DNA of 64,000 nucleotides from Paenibacillus dokdonensis (GCF_004916975.1 NZ_STGQ01000002.1:372001-436000), one strand, 5' to 3'; positions 1-8,391 are shown, numbered from the stretch's first letter. Notes: generated by a model not told the origin, from the sequence alone. Translations and numbers: made by a program.

Positions 1-39
1 CCTTCATGCCTCTCCCATTCCTTTCATTGTGGCGCCGAC

Positions 40-741
40 TTAGCGAGCCTCCCCATTCAACGCTCCGCGGACAGCCACCGCAAATTTTTCCGTAATCAAC
101 CGGGGTCTGGTAATAGCCGATCCAACGACAACTGCATGCGCCCCAAGCTTCAGACAATATGCCGCCTGTTCCGGGGTATTGATTCTTCCTTCACCAATCA
201 CCGGAATCCGGATTCTGCGGGCTGCCTCCTGCAGCAGCTCAAAGTCAGGCTCTTTGAGTTGGGGCGAATAGGCCGTATAGCCGGAAAGCGTCGTCGAAAT
301 ACAGTCTACACCGATGGACTCCGCATACAAAGCTTCCTCGAGCGTCGAAATATCGGCCATCATCTTCTGCCCTTTCCCTTTCATATAAGCTACAAGGTCT
401 TCGAGCGTTTCCCCTCCAGGTCTTGAACTGCGTGTGGCATCAAGTGCGATGATATCCACCTGTAACTCCATCAGCTCTTGCACCTCACGAAGTGTAGGCG
501 TTATATACACTCCGCTGTCGTCATAGTCGCGTTTGATAATGCCGATGATCGGTAGTTTCGTCACCTGCTTGATGGCATGAATATCGTGTACGCTGTTCGC
601 GCGGATGCCGATTGCTCCGCCCTGCTCGGCGGCCAGAGCCATTTTGGCCATCGTGTCGCCTCCATGCAGCGGCTCATCCTCAAGTGCCTGGCAGGAAACA
701 ATCAACCCGCCTTGAATTTTTTTGAAAAACGGATCATCCAT
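40..741 (-). CDS. nanE: N-acetylmannosamine-6-phosphate 2-epimerase
   Basis: 233-residue TIM-barrel protein that interconverts ManNAc-6-P and GlcNAc-6-P in cytosolic sialic acid and amino sugar breakdown. The sequence shows the family hallmarks: GGLIVSCQALEDEPLHG near the N-terminus, IIGIIKRDYDDS with K70, VDIIALDAT, and PVIGEGRINTPEQA with E184. K70 and E184 match the catalytic Lys/Glu pair known for the Clostridium enzyme. Length is normal. The start at 741 has AGGAGAT about 7 bases upstream. A gene probably continues off the left edge: an ATG at base 7 on the same strand is preceded by GGGAGAGGC, so nanE may lead a catabolic operon. No other nan gene is visible. Confidence 0.93.
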   Translation of the reverse strand: MDDPFFKKIQGGLIVSCQALEDEPLHGGDTMAKMALAAEQGGAIGIRANSVHDIHAIKQVTKLPIIGIIKRDYDDSGVYITPTLREVQELMELQVDIIALDATRSSRPGGETLEDLVAYMKGKGQKMMADISTLEEALYAESIGVDCISTTLSGYTAYSPQLKEPDFELLQEAARRIRIPVIGEGRINTPEQAAYCLKLGAHAVVVGSAITRPRLITEKFAVAVRGALNGEAR

Positions 742-808
742 AAATTCATCTCCTGTTACCCTCTACCAATCGGTATATGGATCAATTTCCCAATGCTTCT
801 TGGAATCC

Positions 809-817
809 ATTATAACA
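809..817 (-). promoter_or_regulatory. extended -10 promoter candidate for nanE
   Basis: On the minus strand the bases read TG-T-TATAAT, an extended -10 element, about 70 bases upstream of the nanE start. No good -35 hexamer is seen. Inferred from sequence only. Confidence 0.4.
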
Positions 818-879
818 GTCACTAAAGATTTTCTCCATTATTAATTAAAATAAGGGAGATTATTTCTTTCATAATAAAA

Positions 880-929
880 AACGCCAAATCCCAGAGAATC
901 ATCCCGGGTGAACCTCTGAAATCAGCGTT
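880..929 (-). terminator. terminator after the 58-residue gene
   Basis: Arms AACGC...AGAG and CTCT...GCGTT form an interrupted stem. On the minus strand the stem is followed by TTTTTT. It lies about 50 bases beyond the stop codon at 980. Confidence 0.5.
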
Positions 930-979
930 ATTGAAGCAGCATCCAGCCTGACATAACAAAATATAAAGCCCGTGCGCGA

Positions 980-1156
980 TCAGCAGAATCGTTTAAAATT
1001 TATATTTCCATGCTTCATCCGCAGCGCATCACGCAGCTCTATCAAGTCCTTCTCGGCCATTCGCTCAAGCACTTCCCTTGAATATTCCAGCCCATGCTCC
1101 TCCGCCAAATCGAGAATCCCGCGGATGTACAGCTCTCTGTAATCCTTTTTGTTCAT
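980..1156 (-). CDS. small conserved-looking hypothetical protein
   Basis: 58 residues starting MNKKDYRELYIRGILD. The ATG at 1156 is chosen over an upstream in-frame start because GGGAGGG lies about 12 bases before it and the upstream 29 residues look non-coding. The protein is charged and mostly helical (LAEEHGLEYSREVLERMAEKDLIELRDALRMK) with no membrane segment and no Cys cluster except a C-terminal FKRFC. No family recognised. It stands alone between two hairpins, so it is probably monocistronic. Function unknown. Confidence 0.6.
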   Translation of the reverse strand: MNKKDYRELYIRGILDLAEEHGLEYSREVLERMAEKDLIELRDALRMKHGNINFKRFC

Positions 1157-1232
1157 TGCTGCCTGATCCCTCCCGCTAAAATAGCAAATTCTATATAAAA
1201 TGTACCCATATTTTCCACTCAAACCACAACAA

Positions 1233-1273
1233 GAAAAGCTCATTACTCCCGGCTGTGGGGTAATGAGCTTTTC
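1233..1273 (-). terminator. 14-bp stem hairpin downstream of the 92-residue gene
   Basis: GAAAAGCTCATTAC at 1233-1246 is perfectly complementary to GTAATGAGCTTTTC at 1260-1273. On the minus strand it follows the stop codon at 1294 and runs into a T-rich, imperfect tract, so it is likely a terminator. Confidence 0.65.
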
Positions 1274-1293
1274 CTGCGGGCTTTTGCCAGCGA

Positions 1294-1572
1294 CTAATCC
1301 TCGTCTACGGCAATCCCTATATCCATCAGGTAATCCATCTCGGCATCGAGTACAGCTTCGACGGTCATTTCATCCAGCTTTACATCTTTACAACTCAGCA
1401 CGAAGTCGACCAAATCATCGCTGTCGATCTCCACTTCGCCCTGCTCATTTGCTTCCGCCGTGTTGATAAATGTCTTCTCATGCTTCAGGACAACCCTGAT
1501 GCTTTCGGGTTCAGCGCCCGTCTCAGCCGCTATGTACTGCACAAGCTCCTGCTCGTTGAGTGTGCCGCTCAT
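1294..1572 (-). CDS. acidic hypothetical protein
   Basis: 92 residues, very acidic (many D/E, ending AVDED), starting MSGTLNEQELVQYIAAETG with a GGAGAT ribosome site about 9 bases upstream of 1572. The first third (QELVQYIAAETGAEPESIRVVLKHEKTFIN) looks like a small helical DNA- or protein-binding module followed by an acidic tail. No signal peptide or membrane segment. It ends before a strong hairpin. I do not recognise the family; cytosolic, function unknown. Confidence 0.65.
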   Translation of the reverse strand: MSGTLNEQELVQYIAAETGAEPESIRVVLKHEKTFINTAEANEQGEVEIDSDDLVDFVLSCKDVKLDEMTVEAVLDAEMDYLMDIGIAVDED

Positions 1573-1670
1573 GGCCTTTTCATCTCCTTATTTCATGTCC
1601 TAGCGCCATTGTAACATAAAATGCTCTGGTTTCCATTTTTTCAGACTGTAAATTAACAAATTTACAAAAG

Positions 1671-3392
1671 TCATGAACTTTTCGTGCCCGCCCGGGTATC
1701 CTCGTATTGGAATCTGCGGATTTCCATCTGCAGTCCTCTGGCCATTCCGCTCATGGAACCGCTGGAAGCAGAGATTTCCTTCATCGTAGCCAGCTGCTCT
1801 TCGGTCACGGCCGCAACGCTTTGAGACTGCTCGGCGATATAAGAGGATAACTCAACCATATGTTCCTCCGAGACCAACATCTGCTCGGTCAAAGCGGACA
1901 GCTCCTCCGTTGATGCCGATGCCGATACCTCTTGGGCCTGTCCCGCAACGATCTGAATCGATGCGTATATTTGATGAAAAGCTTGGCCCGTTTGCTGCAT
2001 AGACTGCGTGCCTTTTTCCAGCTCATCCGAGCCCCGATGCATCGCATCGACCGATTTTGAGATATTGCCGACCATATTCCGGATGCCTCCGCCAATTTGC
2101 TCCGATGCCATACCGACCTGGTCCGCCAGCTTCTTCACCTCTCCGGCTACAACGGCGAAGCCTCTACCATGCTCCCCGGCCCGTGCCGCTTCAATACTCG
2201 CATTGAGAGACAGCAGATGCGTCTGGTCTGCGATCTCCTTGATGAACAGCGTGATCTTCTCAATCTCATGTGAGCGATGTCCAAGATCGTTCACTGCTGC
2301 TCTCGACTCCTCCATCACGGATTGGATTTGCTGCATCTGCGATACGGTTTCCTCCAAGAGTCCCAATCCCTGTTCGGACTGCTTCTGCACCGTCTCGGCT
2401 GATTCCACCGTGATGGATGCGGACTCGGCGATTCGCTTCAGGCTGGAAGCACTCTCCTCCATCGCTGCCTTGTTTTCCTTCATGCGGGCCATCTGGTTCT
2501 CTGCTGCTGTGGATACCTCCTGCATAGATCCCGTAATCTGCTGCGAAGCAAGCACCGTCTGTTCAGAACCGAGTGCAAGCTCTCCGGATGCCGAAACAAC
2601 TTCAGCCGCGTGATGATCAATCTGAAGCATCAGCTGCTTCAAATGATGTTTCATTTCATCGAAGGAGCGAGCCATGCTACCGATCTCATCGTTCTGGCGG
2701 ATATTCATGTCCGCACCTGTCAAGTCACCCGCGGCAATCTGCTGCGCAGAGCGAGCAACGAGTGCTACCGGACGGGAGATCATCCGGATCATCAGATAAG
2801 CCATGCCAATACCTACCACCAAAGACAGCAGGACCGTTATGCCGAGCACAGTCTTGGTTTTTTGCTCCTGATCCCGGGTCTTCTGCAAGTCCGCATCCAG
2901 CTGATCCTGATGATAGTTTTCCAGCTCGGCTGCGGCAGCAGTCATTTTTTTCACCATAGGCGCGCATTTCTCCTCCACCAGGCGGGTATACGCGGCAACA
3001 TCATTCTTTTTCTTATAGGCTGCAATCTCATCTACAATCACGGCATACTGCTGTTCAAGCTCTGCTAACTGGTCTGATATTTCTTTTCCTTTCCCTGTCT
3101 TGTTTAAGGCCTGCACTTCCGTTTCCGCCTTGCTGAACTGCTTCCGGTTGTCTTCGTAGTTCGTGAAATGCTCTTCATTACCGGTCAGCAGATAACCTCT
3201 CACATTTTCGGCTTCCAGCGCGGCAATTCGTCCGAGATCCTTGGCCAAAAGCATTTTGGCTACCCGGCCGTCGATGAGCATGCGGTAGTTTGTGTTGGCA
3301 TTCGACAGCTGTACCCAGCCAATCGCCCCTACAATCATCGTAATGACCAGTACGGCTGCAAAGCTCAAAGAAAGTTTCTGTTTGAATTTCAT
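1671..3392 (-). CDS. methyl-accepting chemotaxis protein
   Basis: 573-residue transmembrane chemoreceptor. Membrane segments at about 10-29 and 181-203 flank a helical extracellular domain of about 150 residues of the four-helix-bundle type. HAMP follows at about 204-256, then a long coiled coil. The hairpin tip at about 386-424 (EIADQTHLLSLNASIEAARA, then GEHGRGFAVVAGEVKKLAD) contacts CheA and CheW in this family. The tip has QTHLL where QTNLL is usual, a minor change. No C-terminal pentapeptide. Adjacent genes give no ligand clue. The start at 3392 has a GGAG-type site. An unusual inverted repeat lies upstream at 3447-3489. Confidence 0.93.
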   Translation of the reverse strand: MKFKQKLSLSFAAVLVITMIVGAIGWVQLSNANTNYRMLIDGRVAKMLLAKDLGRIAALEAENVRGYLLTGNEEHFTNYEDNRKQFSKAETEVQALNKTGKGKEISDQLAELEQQYAVIVDEIAAYKKKNDVAAYTRLVEEKCAPMVKKMTAAAAELENYHQDQLDADLQKTRDQEQKTKTVLGITVLLSLVVGIGMAYLMIRMISRPVALVARSAQQIAAGDLTGADMNIRQNDEIGSMARSFDEMKHHLKQLMLQIDHHAAEVVSASGELALGSEQTVLASQQITGSMQEVSTAAENQMARMKENKAAMEESASSLKRIAESASITVESAETVQKQSEQGLGLLEETVSQMQQIQSVMEESRAAVNDLGHRSHEIEKITLFIKEIADQTHLLSLNASIEAARAGEHGRGFAVVAGEVKKLADQVGMASEQIGGGIRNMVGNISKSVDAMHRGSDELEKGTQSMQQTGQAFHQIYASIQIVAGQAQEVSASASTEELSALTEQMLVSEEHMVELSSYIAEQSQSVAAVTEEQLATMKEISASSGSMSGMARGLQMEIRRFQYEDTRAGTKSS

Positions 3393-3446
3393 CCGCCTAA
3401 ACTCCTTCTATTTAGGTAATTTACCGGGACTTATCACCAATGTACT

Positions 3447-3489
3447 AATATAGTTTTATACACGATATTCAGTTTTATAAAACTATATT
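3447..3489. promoter_or_regulatory. inverted repeat in the divergent MCP / yeeE region
   Basis: AATATAGTTTTATA (3447-3460) and its exact complement TATAAAACTATATT (3476-3489) are separated by 15 bases, and the right arm overlaps the perfect 14-base palindrome AGTTTTATAAAACT (3471-3484). It lies 55 bases upstream of the MCP start and could be an operator. The half-site ATAGTTTTA recurs at 6953-6976. Confidence 0.5.
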
Positions 3490-3617
3490 TTTCACAATAT
3501 AATCGTTTCAATTAGCCACTTGGATCACTTTTTCACAAAATCGACACATCTTATGTGAATAGATCTCAAATTAGCCATGGCGACCCCTATGCCGGTAATA
3601 AACCAATTCTCCACACA

Positions 3618-3646
3618 TTGTCCAGAAAATGATGTAAAATTAATAC
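3618..3646 (+). promoter_or_regulatory. sigma-A-type promoter for yeeE-tusA
   Basis: TTGTCC (3618-3623), 17-base spacer, TAATAC (3641-3646). A transcript start near 3653 would leave about 59 bases before the GTG at 3712. Confidence 0.5.
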
Positions 3647-3711
3647 GGTTTGGAACATAGATATTCATGATCCCAACATTTCATAGTTCAAGAAGGGCAG
3701 GAATTACAATC

Positions 3712-4911
3712 GTGTTTAAAAAAGTCTTCAATCAGTACTGGAGCCCTTATATCGTGATGGCTGCTGCAGGTATCCTGAGTGCCATATACTTCGGGATTAC
3801 CAAAACGGTATGGGCCGTAACGGGCGAATTTACTCGTCTGGGAGGACATATTCTCGAGCTGTTCGGCGTGGACATTTCCGATTGGGCTTACTTCAAGCTC
3901 ATTCATATGGAAGGTACCACCTTTACGCGTACGGATGGCTGGATTGTGTGGGGCATGTTCATCGGGGCGCTTCTCATGGTGTTATTCAGCAATAATTTTA
4001 AAATTCGGATGCCGCGGCAGAAGCGCCGTTTGCTTCAGGGTTTGATCGGCGGCTTTGTTGCCGGATTTGGTGCCCGGATGGCACTCGGCTGCAACCTCGC
4101 GGCCTTCTTCACGGGTGTACCTCAGTTCTCTCTGCACTCATGGATTTTTATCGTAGCAACGGCGATTGGTACCTTTGGGGGTGCTAAGATCGTCAATACC
4201 TCCTGGTGGAAAGGGAAGCCCGTCCTGCAAAAAGGCAATACGGCGTCAATTATCAAGGAACGCAGGAAGATCCAGCCTTATATTGGCGGTGTCCTTGCGC
4301 TCGCATACGCCGTGCTCATTATTTATTTCTATGCAGTTGGAAAAAACATGCTGGGCACAGCAGCCCTCTTCGGCGCTGCATTCGGCATTCTGATTGAAAG
4401 AGGACAAATCTGCTTCACCTCAGCCTTCCGCGATCTCTGGATCAGCGGACGCGCCACCATGACCAAAGCCATTACGTTCGGCATGGCTGTCAGCTCTGTT
4501 GTCACACTGATCATTATTCTGGTGAACGGCCTGGATCCTGTAACCAAAATGGCAGCTCCAAGCACGCTGATCGGCGGCCTCCTGTTCGGTGTCGGCATCG
4601 TTATGGCCGGCGGCTGTGAAACCGGTATGATGTACCGTTTGATGGAGGGCCAGGTCATTTTCCTGCCGGTATTCATCGGCAATATTATCGGAGCCACCGT
4701 GCTTGCATACGGCTGGGATCATCTCGGCATCTATAATACGCTGGTGAAGATGGGCAAGCCGATCAACCTGATCGATGTCATGGGGCCGGCTTGGGCGCTC
4801 ATTTTGACGCTTGCCCTGCTGGCCGCCGGCTTTGTCGTTGCTGTCTTCTGGCAGAAAAACTACCGCTTTGGTGTCGGATTCAAGAAAGGGGAAACGAAAA
4901 ATGTCCATTGA
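3712..4911 (+). CDS. YeeE/YedE-family thiosulfate/sulfur transporter (TsuA-like)
   Basis: Polytopic membrane protein, 399 residues from the GTG at 3712, which has AAGGGCAGGA 8-10 bases upstream. An in-frame ATG at 3667 lacks a ribosome site and would lie only 14 bases from the predicted transcript start. About ten hydrophobic segments. Three conserved cysteines sit in the expected contexts: LGCNLAAFFTG (C127), RGQICFTSAF (C234) and AGGCETGMMYR (C302). In the family, pore cysteines relay thiosulfate. The last 11 bases overlap the TusA-like gene, the usual tsuA-tsuB pairing, so sulfur import followed by transfer to the TusA thiol is likely. Confidence 0.88.
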   Translation: MFKKVFNQYWSPYIVMAAAGILSAIYFGITKTVWAVTGEFTRLGGHILELFGVDISDWAYFKLIHMEGTTFTRTDGWIVWGMFIGALLMVLFSNNFKIRMPRQKRRLLQGLIGGFVAGFGARMALGCNLAAFFTGVPQFSLHSWIFIVATAIGTFGGAKIVNTSWWKGKPVLQKGNTASIIKERRKIQPYIGGVLALAYAVLIIYFYAVGKNMLGTAALFGAAFGILIERGQICFTSAFRDLWISGRATMTKAITFGMAVSSVVTLIIILVNGLDPVTKMAAPSTLIGGLLFGVGIVMAGGCETGMMYRLMEGQVIFLPVFIGNIIGATVLAYGWDHLGIYNTLVKMGKPINLIDVMGPAWALILTLALLAAGFVVAVFWQKNYRFGVGFKKGETKNVH

Positions 4912-5128
4912 TTTTACGCTGGATCTTCGGGGGGAATCCTGTCCTTACCCGGTGATTTATACGCTCGAAACACTTCAGGGGATGAAAAAGGGGGAGCTGC
5001 TTCAGGTCATCGCCGACTGCCCGGCAGCTTTCCGCAACGTACCGGAGGAAGTCGTCAAGCACGGCTACACCCTGGAACAAGAGCCCATGAAGAACGGTCG
5101 GGAGCTGCTGTTTCTCATCCGGGCATAG
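4901..5128 (+). CDS. TusA-family sulfur carrier protein (TsuB-like)
   Basis: 75 residues. The ATG at 4901 is preceded by GAAAGGGGAAA and overlaps the end of the transporter gene. The fold is defined by LDLRGESCPYPV, carrying the family CPxP motif with active Cys14, and by the following LQGMKKGELLQVIADCP. TusA proteins accept and relay persulfide sulfur in the cytosol. Fused or adjacent YeeE-TusA pairs are a known thiosulfate uptake arrangement, so this partner probably receives sulfur from the channel. It ends 11 bases before a strong bidirectional hairpin. Confidence 0.9.
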   Translation: MSIDFTLDLRGESCPYPVIYTLETLQGMKKGELLQVIADCPAAFRNVPEEVVKHGYTLEQEPMKNGRELLFLIRA

Positions 5129-5139
5129 CTTAAACTAAA

Positions 5140-5178
5140 AAAAGGATTAGGGTGTGCTTCCTTCGCCCTAATCCTTTT
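5140..5178. terminator. bidirectional terminator
   Basis: AAAAGGATTAGGG (5140-5152) pairs perfectly with CCCTAATCCTTTT (5166-5178), with T-runs on both strands. It serves the tusA-like gene and overlaps the stop codon of the minus-strand gene ending at 5168. Confidence 0.85.
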
Positions 5179-5575
5179 CAATTTCGAATTGATCCGCTGC
5201 CCAGGTTACAAACGGAACCCGGCCCTTCTCATTCAAATCCCTAATATGAATAAATACGTCACGGTCCGCCTTCATTGTAAAACGGATCCAGTTGTCATAA
5301 ATCATAACCTTCTCGACTTCCGTCAGATCAAACGTCCTTGTGCCTTGAATATTGACTACCTTCACCCGATCTTCCTTAATGCGGATATACCGTGCATACA
5401 CGTAAGCAAAGCGAAAAGACAGAAGCAGGAGCACCGCCATAAAAATGATATTCCATACAGCATGTGCCTTGGTGTAGTCAGAGGTCCACTGCAGCGCCAG
5501 CCGGATGATAACGGCGAGCAGGAGCAGCCCAAACATCACGATGTTCATCTTGTTGCCTTTAAATTTTGCAGTCAT
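5168..5575 (-). CDS. two-TM membrane protein with a C-terminal PH-like domain
   Basis: 135 residues. Two hydrophobic helices at about 11-28 and 41-60 form a hairpin, followed by a soluble portion rich in beta strands (YIRIKEDRVKVVNIQGTRTF, then DLTEVEKVMIYDNWIRFTMK). This resembles the bacterial PH-like or YcxB-like small membrane proteins, but the assignment is by pattern only. Either M1 (5575) or M10 (5548, after AAAGG) could be the start. Single gene between a hairpin at its 3' end and an empty stretch upstream. Function unknown. Confidence 0.6.
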   Translation of the reverse strand: MTAKFKGNKMNIVMFGLLLLAVIIRLALQWTSDYTKAHAVWNIIFMAVLLLLSFRFAYVYARYIRIKEDRVKVVNIQGTRTFDLTEVEKVMIYDNWIRFTMKADRDVFIHIRDLNEKGRVPFVTWAADQFEIEKD

Positions 5576-5741
5576 AGTCTGAAAACTTCCTTATCATTAA
5601 ATATCGGCCTGCGCGCTTATAGGTACTGGCTCTTCAATATAACGCTATTTTCACACCCGCACAAGGCATCCACTCAAAAAAAGCCCCCTGGAATCCGCTA
5701 ACAGAGAACGAAGGCTGATTAACAGGTTCTGCGGCTGATGC

Positions 5742-5777
5742 AAAAAGGCTCCTTCCATAAACGGAGGGAGCCTTTTT
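5742..5777 (-). terminator. terminator of the oxidoreductase gene
   Basis: AAAAAGGCTCC (5742-5752) pairs with GGAGCCTTTTT (5767-5777), and the inner bases extend the stem. It lies about 30 bases past the stop codon at 5810. Confidence 0.8.
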
Positions 5778-5809
5778 AATTCGTCATGTTACGGATCAAA
5801 TGGTCTTAA

Positions 5810-6820
5810 TTAGTCTACCTTCACGAGCATTTTGCCCAAGTTTGTACCCTGGAACAGCTGCAGAAACGCGTCAATAACATGAACAAAGCCGTCGATGATG
5901 GTTTCTTCATATTTCAGCTTGCCTTCGGACAACCATTTTCCAAGCTCAATCAAACCCTCCTGCTGCCGGGAAGCATAGTCCCCGAGAACAAAGCCTTTCA
6001 TCAGTGAGCGGGTTTTGATGATCTTCGACTGGATGCGCGGGCCCATATCTCCGTCCGTGCTGTTGTAGGAAGAGATGGCACCGCACAGCGGAATCCGAGC
6101 ATGGTCATTCAGAAGATTCATCACCGCATCTGAGACAGAGCCGCCAACATTATCAAAATACACATCGACGCCATTTGGACATGCTTCTTCCAGCGCCTTG
6201 CCCAGGTCTTTTGTCGTTTTGTAGTTAATAGCTGCGTCAAAGTCAAGCTCTTTCAGCAAATACTCGCATTTCTCATCCGTTCCGGCAATGCCGACGGCGC
6301 GTGCGCCTTTGATTTTTGCAATCTGCCCAACGAACATACCCACGGAACCGGCTGCGCCGGACACCACGACGGTTTCTCCCGCTTTGGGCTGTCCGATATC
6401 CAGCAGTCCGAAGTAGGCGGTTAGACCCGTCAAGCCGAGTACACTCAGGTAAGCGGAAAGCGGCGCGATGGAATCATCAACTTTCCGGACCTGCTTCGCA
6501 TCCACTACATTGTAGAGCTGCCAGCCCAGCATCCCGATCACTTTGTCGCCCGTCTTGATCAGATCGGATTTTGACTCCACCACTTCCCCGACGATGCCAC
6601 CTGAGATAACTTCATTCAGGGCGAAAGGCTCGATATAGGATTTGGCATCGCTCATTCTGCCTCTCATATAAGGATCCACGGACAGATAACTCGTGCGGAC
6701 TACAACCTGTCCTTCTTTTGGCTCCTGAACAGCGGCCTCGCGGTATTCAAAATTCTGGTCTGTCGGCATGCCAACCGGACGTGTCTTTAAAGCGATGGAT
6801 CTATTCGTTAACTGCTGCAT
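5810..6820 (-). CDS. NADP-dependent MDR-family oxidoreductase (curcumin/alkenal reductase type)
   Basis: 336 residues from the ATG at 6820 (MQQLTNRSIALKTRPVGMP), which fits the family N-terminus. The upstream in-frame extension to 6913 does not. Zinc-independent medium-chain reductase: GroES-like half to about 120, LGLTGLTAYFGLLDIG, then the Rossmann motif VVVSGAAGSVGMFVGQIAKIKG and FDNVGG. Family members reduce carbon-carbon double bonds of enals and enones with NADPH, a cytosolic detoxification role. It lies 183 bases downstream of an ArsR gene on the same strand with palindromes between, suggesting ArsR control. Confidence 0.9.
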   Translation of the reverse strand: MQQLTNRSIALKTRPVGMPTDQNFEYREAAVQEPKEGQVVVRTSYLSVDPYMRGRMSDAKSYIEPFALNEVISGGIVGEVVESKSDLIKTGDKVIGMLGWQLYNVVDAKQVRKVDDSIAPLSAYLSVLGLTGLTAYFGLLDIGQPKAGETVVVSGAAGSVGMFVGQIAKIKGARAVGIAGTDEKCEYLLKELDFDAAINYKTTKDLGKALEEACPNGVDVYFDNVGGSVSDAVMNLLNDHARIPLCGAISSYNSTDGDMGPRIQSKIIKTRSLMKGFVLGDYASRQQEGLIELGKWLSEGKLKYEETIIDGFVHVIDAFLQLFQGTNLGKMLVKVD

Positions 6821-6926
6821 GTATATATCACGGCTCCCATATCTATATTTTGGTTTTAAAAGAATGACTACAGAAACAGGTTCTGCACCTGCGCATAAAA
6901 GGTCGAAACCCAAGAAAAAATCGGAT

Positions 6927-6976
6927 ACTTAAGCACTTGCTAAGTAAATTGGATAGTTTTAAAACTTTAAAACTAT
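6927..6976 (-). promoter_or_regulatory. two palindromes between the ArsR gene and the oxidoreductase
   Basis: Bases 6927-6945 form an ACTTA...TAAGT palindrome with one extra base. Bases 6953-6976 form a 24-base palindrome matching at 22 positions with half-site ATAGTTTTAAA. Both are plausible operators for the neighbouring ArsR protein. Confidence 0.45.
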
Positions 6977-7003
6977 TAGACCGAAATCAGGGTTCCCTGT
7001 CCG

Positions 7004-7294
7004 TTATAAACTGTCCAAGAAACCCGGCAAAAATTCGTTGAACGTATCCTCTTTGAGCTGGCTGTTTTTGTTTTGACCTTTACGGAACACTTGAATCAAG
7101 TCCGCTTCGTACAAAATCTTGAGATGGTACGATACGTTGGATTTGTCCATGCCGATCGCATCCCCGATATCCCCGCAGGTGTTCGTGCTGCGGTGATGAT
7201 GCAGGTAGCGAAGCATTTCAATGCGCTTTACTTCCGCCATGGCCTTAAAAATCTTGACCCGCTTCTCGTCGTCTTTTGATGGTTTGATAGTCAT
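7004..7294 (-). CDS. ArsR-family winged-helix transcriptional regulator
   Basis: 96 residues. Winged helix typical of ArsR/SmtB: KIFKAMAEVKRIEMLRYL, then a recognition region MDKSNVSYHLKILYEADLI and a wing FRKGQNKNSQLKED. Only one cysteine (C40 in STNTCGDI), so no classical metal site. Signal unknown, possibly a reactive electrophile given the downstream alkenal-reductase-like gene. The ribosome site before 7294 is weak. The sequence over its start, ACTATAGTTCTATG on the coding strand, resembles the half-site in the palindrome at 6953-6976, consistent with autoregulation (inference). Confidence 0.85.
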   Translation of the reverse strand: MTIKPSKDDEKRVKIFKAMAEVKRIEMLRYLHHHRSTNTCGDIGDAIGMDKSNVSYHLKILYEADLIQVFRKGQNKNSQLKEDTFNEFLPGFLDSL

Positions 7295-7412
7295 AGAACT
7301 ATAGTATTCCCGATCCTAAGAGAAGTCAATCCAGCCGGTAATTCCTTATTATGGACATCATTTATATACCACGCTGCCTGGATTCATAATCATTATTGAA
7401 AATGGCGGCATC

Positions 7413-8306
7413 TCATATATGGTACTTTCCACGGAATTTACCGGGCGCTTCTCCTGTCCAGCGTTTAAATTGGCGGCTGAAATGGGCGATATCTCCATAC
7501 CCCAGCATTCTGGATACCGACTCGACAGACAGCTCGGGCTGCATGAGCAGCAGCTTGGCCTTCTTGAGCTTAAGCTGGGATAAGTATCCGCGAGGAGATA
7601 TGCCGTAGACCCTCTGAAACATCCGGGTGCATGCAGACATGCTGTATCCAAGCCCTGCCGTGACAGCCGCGACCGTGTCCGCAGTTCGATCTACGCTTGT
7701 ACCGTCTTCATTTGCGGTATCCTCTACAGCCCGTTCCAAATCCGCGGCAATTCTTTCGGCGATCCGGGCAGCGCGGGTATGGGTGAGCCGTGAGTTCTCC
7801 CGCTCCGAGAGGCTGCCGGTCAATGCGGCAAAAAGCTCAAACATAGCGGACAGTGTTCTCATCTTCGTCTCCAGTTTTCCTGCGGCATCCTCGGAGGTCA
7901 GATCAATCAGCTTGTCCAGACTTGGCCGGATGGCGCAGGCAAGCGGGCTGTCCCCGGAAAAATAACGCTGCCCATCCCTGCACAGCAGCTCGCGGAGCGC
8001 ACGCTCATCGGTATCAAAATGTATGCAGTAGTAGGTCATGTTTCCATCCCCGCTGCTGCGGCTTTCATGCAGGTCCTCCGGCTTCAGCAGCAGCAGATCA
8101 CCTGGCTCCTGTACATAAGTCCGGCCGCTCACTTCCATCGTCTGCCTGCCCTCCATGAGCAGGTTAATCTCAAACAGGGGATGGGCATGAAGCGGATATT
8201 CCCATCCCTGTGCTACGGTGCGCCAGTGTGCTGCATAGATCCGGAACGTCGCTTCCACATCCGGCAGCATCACTTCCCTGATCTGCAATTGTTGCCCGTC
8301 CGGCAT
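7413..8306 (-). CDS. AraC-family regulator, likely of the xylosidase gene
   Basis: 297 residues from M at 8306, which has GGGAGGGG 9 bases upstream; an ATG at 8315 is too close to that site. N-terminal cupin-type sugar-sensing domain (PLHAHPLFEINLLMEGRQ, EPGDLLLLKPEDLH) to about 110, linker, then two helix-turn-helix units at about 200-297 ending MLGYGDIAHFSRQFKRWTG, a typical AraC signature. Divergent from the GH52 gene with a 143-base shared region, so it probably activates xylo-oligosaccharide use. Confidence 0.88.
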   Translation of the reverse strand: MPDGQQLQIREVMLPDVEATFRIYAAHWRTVAQGWEYPLHAHPLFEINLLMEGRQTMEVSGRTYVQEPGDLLLLKPEDLHESRSSGDGNMTYYCIHFDTDERALRELLCRDGQRYFSGDSPLACAIRPSLDKLIDLTSEDAAGKLETKMRTLSAMFELFAALTGSLSERENSRLTHTRAARIAERIAADLERAVEDTANEDGTSVDRTADTVAAVTAGLGYSMSACTRMFQRVYGISPRGYLSQLKLKKAKLLLMQPELSVESVSRMLGYGDIAHFSRQFKRWTGEAPGKFRGKYHI

Positions 8307-8377
8307 TGCATCCATCCCCTCCCATACCTCATTTCATATATGCTGAATTCGGGTAAATTTCGGCTTGCTCTGGATAT

Positions 8378-8391
8378 AGTAAGCGCTTTAT
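8378..8391 (+). promoter_or_regulatory. candidate catabolite-responsive element
   Basis: AGTAAGCGCTTTAT contains the cre core TAAGCGCTT and sits about 60 bases before the xylosidase start, directly after a TATAGT -10-like hexamer. A CcpA site here would repress xylosidase in preferred sugars. Confidence 0.4.

Noticed and set aside
1647..1666. TGTAAATT/AATTTACA inverted repeat next to the MCP stop
   Set aside because: AT-rich 8-bp stem without a T-run; could be chance. Not enough to call a terminator or operator.
3667..3711. Upstream ATG start for the YeeE-like transporter
   Set aside because: No ribosome site, and the predicted transcript start is only about 14 bases away; GTG 3712 has AAGGGCAGGA.
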